Shown here one piece after another: positions 7,394 through 12,269 of a stretch of 12,269 nucleotides of DNA (position 1 is its first letter; each line of letters opens with the position of its first letter). Origin of the DNA: Alistipes sp. (GTDB lineage: Bacteria; Bacteroidota; Bacteroidia; Bacteroidales; Rikenellaceae). The stretch lies in assembly GCA_020026435.1 (NCBI GenBank), contig JAHHQK010000053.1, positions 1 to 12,269 of the forward strand. Reading direction: 5' to 3'. The notes beneath the pieces are model-generated. The model had not been told where the DNA came from and made no database searches. It saw only the letters and a list, made by a program, of their open reading frames with translations. Position numbers and translations under genes: made by a program.

Positions 7394-7452
7394 TTCTCTC
7401 TATAAAAGGCAAATAAATTTGGAATTTCGACACTTAATTATCAATTATTTCG

Positions 7453-7460
7453 TACCTTTG
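7453..7460 (+). promoter_or_regulatory. -7 element of the rpsO promoter
   Basis: TACCTTTG exactly fits the TAnnTTTG -7 consensus and points at rpsO, 71 bp upstream of the ATG. No good -33 element lies at the usual spacing; the nearest candidate, TTTC at 7425-7428, is 24 bp away. The upstream A/T-rich tract may compensate. Confidence 0.6.
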
Positions 7461-7463
7461 TCG

Positions 7464-7531
7464 AACGCTCTGGCGTTATCCACGGTAAGGGGGATGCGTC
7501 GTAGAGTGGAACTTAAATAAACTTAAATACA
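7464..7531 (+). promoter_or_regulatory. Structured rpsO leader, candidate S15 autoregulatory region
   Basis: The predicted 5' leader of about 65-70 bases can form a hairpin AACGC-tctg-GCGTT (7464-7477) almost at the predicted transcript start, followed by a possible short stem ATCC (7478-7481) with GGAT (7492-7495). The last 25 bases before the ATG are A/T-rich and unstructured. S15 represses its own mRNA in several bacteria through unrelated leader folds, so autoregulation is plausible here, but no known S15-binding fold is recognised. Confidence 0.35.
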
Positions 7532-7804
7532 ATGGCTTATTTAACAGCAGAAAAAAAGCAGGAGCTTTTCGGCCAGTACGGCAAGTCTAACACCGACACG
7601 GGTTCGCCCGAGAGTCAGATCGCGTTGTTTTCGTACCGTATCAGCCACCTTACGGAACACCTCAAAAGCAACAAGCACGACTTCGGCACGCAGCGTTCGC
7701 TGCTGCGCCTCGTAGGTAAGCGTCGCCAGTTGCTGGAGTACCTGAAGGAGGTCGATATCGAGCGTTACCGCGCTATCGTGAAGACGCTGAACCTCCGCAA
7801 GTAA
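7532..7804 (+). CDS. rpsO: 30S ribosomal protein S15
   Basis: A 90-residue protein, the normal length for S15, that binds the central domain of 16S rRNA early in small-subunit assembly. Recognisable segments are DTGSPESQIALFSYRISHLT (residues 22-41), the HDFGTQRSLLRLVGKRRQLL helix pair (49-68) and the C-terminal YRAIVKTLNLRK. The start codon follows an A-rich stretch without a Shine-Dalgarno sequence, as is common in Bacteroidota. It has its own promoter and lies 100 bp upstream of pnp, the same rpsO-pnp order found in E. coli and many other bacteria. Confidence 0.98.
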   Translation: MAYLTAEKKQELFGQYGKSNTDTGSPESQIALFSYRISHLTEHLKSNKHDFGTQRSLLRLVGKRRQLLEYLKEVDIERYRAIVKTLNLRK

Positions 7805-7818
7805 TCCGGATGGACGAG

Positions 7819-7857
7819 ATGAGGGCAATCCCCGATTGGAGGGGTTGCCTTCATTTT
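7819..7857 (+). terminator. Hairpin between rpsO and pnp (terminator, attenuator or processing site)
   Basis: ATGAGGGCAATCCC at 7819-7832 pairs with GGGGTTGCCTTCAT at 7841-7854 over 14 positions, two of them G-U, around an 8-base loop, and is followed by only a short T-run (TTTT, 7854-7857). This would be a partial terminator allowing some read-through into pnp. In E. coli the equivalent rpsO-pnp gap holds both a terminator and an RNase III processing hairpin used in pnp autocontrol; a similar use here is inferred. Confidence 0.65.
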
Positions 7858-7904
7858 CGTAAAAAACAGAATCAAATCAAAACACATTATAGGTTTAAAT
7901 TTTT

Positions 7905-10145
7905 ATGGAAGAAAAAAAGCTGTACAACGCTGTCCGTAAAACGATTACCCTGAACGATGGTCGTCAGGTGGAGATCGAAACGGGCAAATTGGCCAAGCAA
8001 GCCGACGGTGCGGTGGTCGTCAAGATGGGCGATACCATGCTGCTCGCAACGGTGGTTGCCGCCAAAGACGCAAAACCCGACACAGACTTCATGCCCCTGC
8101 AGGTCGAGTACAAAGAGAAATACGCTTCGTGCGGTCGCTTCCCCGGCGGCTTCCTCAAGCGTGAGGGCCGAGCCGGCGACAACGAAATCCTCGTTGCCCG
8201 CCTGATTGACCGCGCCCTGCGTCCCCTGTTCCCCTCGGACTTCCACGCCGAGGTCTATGTGACGGTAAACCTCATCTCGGCCGATAAGGACATCCAGCCC
8301 GATGCCTTGGCCGGTCTGGCCGCTTCGGCTGCCCTGGCCGTATCGGACATTCCGTTCGGAGGCCCGATCTCGGAGGTCCGCGTTGCACGCAAGAACGGCG
8401 AATACGTCATCAACCCCAATTTCTCGGAGATGAGCGAGGTGGATCTCGACATCATGGTCGCAGGTACCATCGACAACATTCTGATGGTCGAGGGTGAGAT
8501 GAAGGAGGTATCGGAGGAGGTAATGCTCGGTGCCATTAAGTTCGCCCACGAAGAGATCAAAAAGCACTGCGCCGTTCAGATCGAGCTCTCGAAAGAGCTG
8601 GGCAAGGACGTGAAACGTACCTACTGCCACGAGGTTAACGACGAGGAGCTGCGTCAGACCATCATCTCGGAGCTCTACGACAAGGCCTACGCCATCGCTA
8701 CGAGCGGCACGATGAAGCACGAGCGCGAGGAGCTCTTCGAGAACCTCGAGGCCGAGTTCGCATCGCGCTTCACCGAGGAGGAGCTCGAGGAGAAGGCTCC
8801 CCTGATCCACAAATACTTCCACGACGATGTGCAGAAGAAGGCCATGCGCAACATGATCCTCGACGAGCACAAGCGTCTCGACGGCCGTAAGCTGGACGAG
8901 ATCCGTCCCATCTGGTGCGAGGTGGGCTACCTGCCCGGAGCCCACGGTTCGGCCATCTTCACGCGTGGCGAGACCCAGTCGCTGTCGACCGTAACCCTCG
9001 GTACGAAGCTCGACGAGAAGATGAAGGACGAGGTTCTGGTCCAGGGTTCGGAGCAGTTCGTCCTGCACTACAACTTCCCGCCCTTCTCGACCGGCGAGGC
9101 TAAAGCCGCCCGCGGTCTGAGCCGTCGTGAGATCGGTCACGGCCACCTGGCATGGCGCGCCCTGAAGCCGATGGTTCCCGTCGGTGAGGAGAACCCCTAC
9201 GCCGTCCGCGTCGTATCGGATATCCTCGAGTCGAACGGTTCGTCGTCGATGGCTACCGTCTGCGCCGGTACGCTGGCCCTGATGGATGCCGGTGTGAAGC
9301 TCAAGAAACCCGTTTCGGGTATTGCCATGGGTCTGATCTCGGACTCGGCAACCGGCAAATGGGCCGTTCTGTCGGATATTCTGGGTGATGAGGACCACCT
9401 GGGCGACATGGACTTCAAGGTTACGGGTACGCGTGACGGTATCACCGCCACCCAGATGGATATCAAGGTCGACGGTCTGTCGTACGAGGTGCTGGCCACC
9501 GCTCTGGAGCAGGCCCGCAAAGGTCGTATGCACATCCTCGACATCATGACCGACTGCATCGCCGAACCCCGCGAGGACTACAAGCCTCAGGTTCCGCGCA
9601 TCGTACAGATCACCATACCCCAGGATATGATCGGCGCCGTGATCGGCCCGGGCGGCAAGGTCATCCAGGACATCCAGAAGACCACCGAAACCACCATCAC
9701 CATCACCGAGGAGGACAACAAGGGTATCGTCGACATCTTCGGCATCAACAAGGCCGCTTTGGATGCCGCCCTGGCCCGCATCAAGGCCATCGTGGCCATC
9801 CCCGAGGTCGGCGAGACGTACCACGGCAAGATCCGTTCGATCGTAGCCTTCGGAGCCTTCGTCGAGATCATGCCCGGCAAGGACGCCCTGCTCCACATCT
9901 CGGAGATAGACTACAAGCGTTTCGAGACGATGGAGGAGACCGGTTTGAAGGAAGGAGACGAGATCGACGTGAAACTGATCGGCATCGACCCCAAAACCAA
10001 CAAACTCAAATTGTCGCGCAAGGCCCTGCTGCCCAAACCCGAAGGTTATGTAGAGCGCGAGCGTCGTCCCCGTCCCGAAAGAGGCGAACGTCGTGACCGC
10101 GGCGAGAGAGGCGAGCGCCACGAACGCCACGAGCACAAGGAGTAA
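7905..10145 (+). CDS. pnp: Polyribonucleotide nucleotidyltransferase (PNPase)
   Basis: A 746-residue 3'-5' phosphorolytic exoribonuclease that degrades mRNA and can add tails, working as a trimer. The layout is complete: the first RNase PH domain (about residues 10-150, with GRFPGGFLKREGR and DRALRPLFP), a helical linker, the second catalytic RNase PH domain (about 320-560, with FTRGETQSL and GDEDHLGDMDFKV at 494-506), a KH domain (571-635, with GPGGK at 581-585), an S1 domain (about 636-709, with GKIRSIVAFGAFVEI), then a charged tail of about 37 residues. The tail is rich in Arg and Glu with RGE repeats and ends in His/Glu/Lys. The start follows a T-rich stretch, with no Shine-Dalgarno sequence. 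It is probably transcribed by read-through from rpsO; the only upstream -7-like match (TAGGTTTA, 7890-7897) is poor. Confidence 0.98.
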   Translation: MEEKKLYNAVRKTITLNDGRQVEIETGKLAKQADGAVVVKMGDTMLLATVVAAKDAKPDTDFMPLQVEYKEKYASCGRFPGGFLKREGRAGDNEILVARLIDRALRPLFPSDFHAEVYVTVNLISADKDIQPDALAGLAASAALAVSDIPFGGPISEVRVARKNGEYVINPNFSEMSEVDLDIMVAGTIDNILMVEGEMKEVSEEVMLGAIKFAHEEIKKHCAVQIELSKELGKDVKRTYCHEVNDEELRQTIISELYDKAYAIATSGTMKHEREELFENLEAEFASRFTEEELEEKAPLIHKYFHDDVQKKAMRNMILDEHKRLDGRKLDEIRPIWCEVGYLPGAHGSAIFTRGETQSLSTVTLGTKLDEKMKDEVLVQGSEQFVLHYNFPPFSTGEAKAARGLSRREIGHGHLAWRALKPMVPVGEENPYAVRVVSDILESNGSSSMATVCAGTLALMDAGVKLKKPVSGIAMGLISDSATGKWAVLSDILGDEDHLGDMDFKVTGTRDGITATQMDIKVDGLSYEVLATALEQARKGRMHILDIMTDCIAEPREDYKPQVPRIVQITIPQDMIGAVIGPGGKVIQDIQKTTETTITITEEDNKGIVDIFGINKAALDAALARIKAIVAIPEVGETYHGKIRSIVAFGAFVEIMPGKDALLHISEIDYKRFETMEETGLKEGDEIDVKLIGIDPKTNKLKLSRKALLPKPEGYVERERRPRPERGERRDRGERGERHERHEHKE

Positions 10146-10164
10146 AAATGCAGAGTTCGCGAAA

Positions 10165-10199
10165 GGGAAAAATAAACAATAAATATATTTGTTTTTCCC
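10165..10199 (+). terminator. Inverted repeat downstream of pnp, possible terminator
   Basis: GGGAAAAATAAA at 10165-10176 pairs with TTTGTTTTTCCC at 10188-10199 over 12 positions, one of them G-U, around an A/T-rich 11-base loop. It starts 19 bases after the pnp stop. The T-run is inside the right arm and the hairpin is not followed by T, so it is not a canonical terminator; it may end transcription weakly or protect the 3' end. Confidence 0.4.
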
Positions 10200-10208
10200 G
10201 TCCGAATA

Positions 10209-10239
10209 TTGCATAATTACCGATTGTTTTCTATATTTG
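10209..10239 (+). promoter_or_regulatory. Bacteroidetes-type promoter for the OmpA/TPR lipoprotein gene
   Basis: TATATTTG at 10232-10239 exactly fits the -7 consensus, and TTG at 10209-10211 is the -33 element with 20 bp between them. The start of transcription would be about 10245, giving a leader of about 80 bases. It is among the best promoter matches in the window, which fits a strongly expressed surface protein. Confidence 0.75.
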
Positions 10240-10243
10240 CGAT

Positions 10244-10273
10244 GCCTGGGAGTACTTTTCGGCCCTCCCGGGC
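10244..10273 (+). promoter_or_regulatory. GC-rich hairpin at the 5' end of the OmpA/TPR mRNA leader
   Basis: GCCTGGGAG at 10244-10252 pairs with CTCCCGGGC at 10265-10273 over nine positions, one of them G-U, around a 12-base loop. It starts at the predicted transcript start and is followed by about 50 A-rich, unstructured bases up to the ATG. A stem right at the 5' end is how E. coli ompA mRNA gains long life, and a similar stabilising role is inferred here. Confidence 0.5.
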
Positions 10274-10326
10274 TGAACAAAAAATCGGAAGATACAAGAA
10301 CGAAAACATTTAACATTTTAACGACT

Positions 10327-12060
10327 ATGAAAAACTTACTTAAACTGAGCATGGTGATCGCCATTGCTTCTTTGACGTTTTCGAGTTGCAACTGCTTCAA
10401 AAAAATGGCAAAAAACCGTGACGACATCCAACTGAGTGTCAATCCCGAGATCCTGACACTGAACAATGGAATCGTTGCTGCTGACATCAACGTCACCATT
10501 CCGACCAAGTACTTCAATGCAAAAGCTGTCGTTAAGGTAACTCCCGTGATCATCTTCGAGGGTGGCGAGGTTGCCGGTACGAGCAAGTTCTACCAGGGTG
10601 AGAAATCCAAGGAGAACTACACGGTTGTCGACAAGAAGATGGGTGGCAAGTTCACTCAGCACGTCGAGTTCCCCTATGATCCCCGCATGGATCGCTGCGC
10701 CCTGCAGCTCCGCGCCGAGATCAAGTGCCCGAAGGGCGGTTGCAAGGAGTTCACGCTCGTGAACCTGAACACCGGTGCCGTTCCCACCAAGGAGCAGGCT
10801 GCCATCCTCGCCGGTAACGACGAGCAGGCCAAAGCCGCTCTGGCCAAGGAGTTCGGTCTGACGGTTGCCTACGGTCTGAACACCCTGCAGAAGGATATTA
10901 AATATGGTGACGTGATGAGCCCCATGGCCAACAACTACAAGCGCGTTACGACCATTGTCGAGAAGACCGATCTGCGCTACGCCATCAACTCGTCGGCCGT
11001 GACCAAGAAGAACGAGAAGGCTGCCAACCTCGACGCTTTCAAGGCTGACGTGGACAGCAAACTCGAGAACGACCGCATGACGCAGAACATCGCCGTGAAG
11101 GGTTACGCTTCGCCCGATGGTCCCGAGATGTTCAACGACAAACTCTCGAAGGCTCGTAGCGAGTCGGGTAAGAAAGTCGTTGCCAAGCTGCTCAAGGAGT
11201 CGGGTCTGGATGTAGACGCCGCTGCTTACGGTGAGGACTGGGACGGTTTCAAGGAGATGGTCGAGAACTCGAACATCCAGGACAAGAACCTCATTCTCCA
11301 GGTTCTGAGCCTCTACAACTCGTCGGCTCAGCGCGAGAACGAGATCAAGAACATGGCTTCGGTTTACACCGAACTCAAGGAGGACATCCTTCCCGAGTTG
11401 CGTCGTGCTCAGATCGTCAACAGCACCGATGTCGAGGGTAAGAGCGACGCCGAGATCATGGCCGCTTTCCGCAACGGTGACGAGTTGACGGTCGAGGAGT
11501 ACCTCTACGCTGCCGAGTCGCTGGCCAAGGACGCCGAGGAGCAGGTTGCCATCCTGACCACCGCTTCGAAGCACTACGCCGATGACGCCCGCGTTTGGAA
11601 CAACCTGGGTATCGCCCAGACCAAGGTCGGTGAGAAGGCTGAGGCTCTGAAGTCGTTCGAGAAAGCCGGTAAGCTGGCTTCGTCGCAGGAGATCAACAAG
11701 AACCTCTTGCTGGCTAACCTCGCAAACGGAAACTCGGAGGAGGCCAAGAAGTATGCAAGTGTTGTTGACGCCGAGGCTAAGGCCGCCATGGCTGCTTCGG
11801 AGGGTAACTACAATGCCGCCAACGGTCTGAGTGGTTACAACCTCGCTATCGTCAACGTCATGAACAACAACCTGCCTGCTGCAAAGAAGGCTATCGCTGA
11901 TGACAAATCGGCTGAGGCTGACTACCTGCGTGCCGTTATCGCAGTGAAAGAGGGTGACCACAAGACGGGTGAGGCTCAGTTGAAGAGCGCCATCTCGAAG
12001 AACCCGAAACTCGCTGAGAAAGCAGCTCAGGACATCAACCTCCAGGAACTGAAGAAATAA
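10327..12060 (+). CDS. Lipoprotein with OmpA-like domain and TPR-like C-terminus
   Basis: A 577-residue probable outer-membrane-associated lipoprotein. The signal peptide ends at a FSSC lipobox (Cys21). Residues about 30-150 form a beta-rich N-terminal domain of unknown type with three cysteines (124, 134, 139). Residues about 216-300 resemble an OmpA C-terminal domain, with NIAVKGYASPDG (254-265) and NDKLSKARSESGKKVV (270-285) in the place of the peptidoglycan-binding motif. The following part (about 303-365, WDGFKEMVENSN through DILPELRRAQI) recalls OmpA-family proteins of Bacteroidales linked to fimbrial assembly. Residues about 420-575 contain TPR-like helix pairs (VWNNLGIAQTKVGEKAEALKSFEKAGKL; YLRAVIAVKEGDHKTGEAQL). 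The start at 10327 is chosen because it gives the signal peptide and lies after the promoter. Frequent GGT and GCT codons suggest high expression. A role as cell-envelope scaffold is inferred; the exact function is unknown. Confidence 0.85.
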   Translation: MKNLLKLSMVIAIASLTFSSCNCFKKMAKNRDDIQLSVNPEILTLNNGIVAADINVTIPTKYFNAKAVVKVTPVIIFEGGEVAGTSKFYQGEKSKENYTVVDKKMGGKFTQHVEFPYDPRMDRCALQLRAEIKCPKGGCKEFTLVNLNTGAVPTKEQAAILAGNDEQAKAALAKEFGLTVAYGLNTLQKDIKYGDVMSPMANNYKRVTTIVEKTDLRYAINSSAVTKKNEKAANLDAFKADVDSKLENDRMTQNIAVKGYASPDGPEMFNDKLSKARSESGKKVVAKLLKESGLDVDAAAYGEDWDGFKEMVENSNIQDKNLILQVLSLYNSSAQRENEIKNMASVYTELKEDILPELRRAQIVNSTDVEGKSDAEIMAAFRNGDELTVEEYLYAAESLAKDAEEQVAILTTASKHYADDARVWNNLGIAQTKVGEKAEALKSFEKAGKLASSQEINKNLLLANLANGNSEEAKKYASVVDAEAKAAMAASEGNYNAANGLSGYNLAIVNVMNNNLPAAKKAIADDKSAEADYLRAVIAVKEGDHKTGEAQLKSAISKNPKLAEKAAQDINLQELKK

Positions 12061-12082
12061 TTTCAGAACTTCGTTCTAAAAA

Positions 12083-12115
12083 GGGTCCGGCCTCTCTGAG
12101 GTCGGATTCTTTTTT
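12083..12115 (+). terminator. Intrinsic terminator of the OmpA/TPR gene
   Basis: GGGTCCGGCCTC at 12083-12094 pairs with GAGGTCGGATTC at 12098-12109 over 12 positions, three of them G-U, around a 3-base loop, followed directly by six T (12110-12115). A smaller hairpin, AGAAC-ttc-GTTCT (12065-12077), precedes it. Position and form are those of a strong terminator just after the stop codon. Confidence 0.9.
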
Positions 12116-12209
12116 ATATACCTATATATAATATATACAGACGGAAACAAACATTCCGCCCCTCTGACCTCAGACCCACTCAACCAACAGGCACACACAC
12201 ACGGCTCGC
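12116..12209. other. Low-complexity intergenic DNA (TA-rich tract, CA run)
   Basis: No gene is visible. The stretch holds a TA-rich tract at about 12116-12137, a C/A-rich middle part, and a short dinucleotide run (CA)5 at 12192-12201. There is no ATG on the plus strand. It leads straight into the pentanucleotide repeat. Base composition differs sharply from the upstream genes. Confidence 0.7.
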
Positions 12210-12269
12210 GCCTTGCCTTGCCTTGCCTTGCCTTGCCTTGCCTTGCCTTGCCTTGCCTTGCCTTGCCTT
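12210..12269. repeat. Pentanucleotide tandem repeat (GCCTT)12, running off the window end
   Basis: Twelve exact copies of GCCTT (equivalently CCTTG) fill the last 60 bases without any mismatch, and the true copy number is unknown because the window ends inside the array. A unit of five is not a multiple of three, so a gain or loss of one copy would shift any reading frame passing through. All frames stay open: the plus strand would encode a repeating Pro-Cys-Leu-Ala-Leu, the minus strand Lys-Ala-Arg-Gln-Gly. No start codon precedes it on the plus strand. It may be a contingency microsatellite, a non-coding length-variable tract, or an assembly artefact at a contig end. Confidence 0.95.

Noticed and set aside
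7414..7421. TAAATTTG as a second -7 element for rpsO
   Set aside because: It fits the consensus, but no -33 element lies at the right distance; TACCTTTG at 7453 is closer to the gene and gives a more usual leader length.
7890..7897. TAGGTTTA as a pnp promoter
   Set aside because: The last consensus base is wrong, no -33 element is found, and transcription would start almost at the ATG.
10189..10326. Extended N-terminus of the OmpA/TPR protein starting at 10189
   Set aside because: The extension would include the promoter and leader hairpin and bury the lipoprotein signal peptide in the middle of the protein.
7887..10586. Very long open frame on the minus strand opposite pnp (about 900 codons)
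   Set aside because: It mirrors the pnp codons in a GC-rich gene with strong codon bias, has no recognisable domain, and runs past the pnp end into the next promoter and leader. pnp itself is certain.
10336..11961. 541-codon open frame on the minus strand opposite the OmpA/TPR gene
   Set aside because: A shadow of codon bias: Leu/Val/Gly-rich without domain motifs, opposite a gene with a signal peptide, promoter and terminator in the correct order.
12116..12269. A minus-strand protein carrying a Lys-Ala-Arg-Gln-Gly repeat that enters from beyond the window
   Set aside because: One minus-strand frame stays open from the repeat through the low-complexity DNA into the terminator, but the resulting sequence is not protein-like and runs through a plus-strand terminator. 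The DNA beyond the window would be needed to reconsider it.
1..12269. CRISPR arrays, tRNA or rRNA genes, insertion sequences, toxin-antitoxin or defence genes
   Set aside because: No spaced direct repeats, tRNA-like cloverleaf ends, transposase motifs or terminal inverted repeats were seen on either strand by eye. Gaps between genes are short and accounted for.

Overview
The window looks like chromosomal DNA from a GC-rich member of the Bacteroidota, most likely Alistipes or a close relative (Rikenellaceae). Four things point that way: promoters of the Bacteroidetes type (TAnnTTTG at -7, with TTG or TTTG about 19-21 bp upstream); A/T-rich translation starts without a clear Shine-Dalgarno sequence; short lipoprotein signal peptides; and the gene families present, such as a 662-residue class III fructose-1,6-bisphosphatase and an OmpA/TPR lipoprotein. 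The genus is an inference from composition and family resemblance. No search was run.

Layout. Positions 1-1894, plus strand: the 3' part of glycyl-tRNA synthetase, a 38-codon single-helix membrane protein (easily missed) squeezed in with gaps of 4 and 2 nt, ruvX, and then peptide deformylase (def) from its own promoter. A perfect 48-bp palindrome (1945-1992) separates def from the convergent fbp gene and can act as a terminator in both directions. Positions 2056-7335, minus strand: apbE (FMN transferase lipoprotein) and a DagK-type lipid kinase form a two-gene operon ending in a hairpin terminator, followed by a separately promoted AraC-family regulator and then fbp. Positions 7453-10145, plus strand: rpsO and pnp, in the classic S15/PNPase order, with a hairpin between them. 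Positions 10209-12115, plus strand: a monocistronic lipoprotein with an OmpA-like domain and a TPR-like C-terminus, with a strong promoter, a hairpin at the predicted 5' end of its mRNA, and a clear terminator.

The last 150 bases are unlike the rest: TA-rich sequence, a short CA run, and twelve exact tandem copies of GCCTT running off the end of the window. This is the most unusual signal here. It could be a phase-variable microsatellite or an assembly/contig-end artefact.

Most genes are core housekeeping functions: translation (glyS, def, rpsO), RNA decay (pnp), DNA or rRNA processing (ruvX), gluconeogenesis (fbp), and flavin and lipid modification (apbE, lipid kinase). I see no mobile element, CRISPR array, tRNA, rRNA, defence system or biosynthetic cluster, and no evidence for a wholly new multi-gene system. 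The leads worth following are the small membrane protein, the pentanucleotide repeat, the large palindrome, the structured leaders of rpsO and the OmpA/TPR gene, and the little-characterised OmpA/TPR lipoprotein itself.
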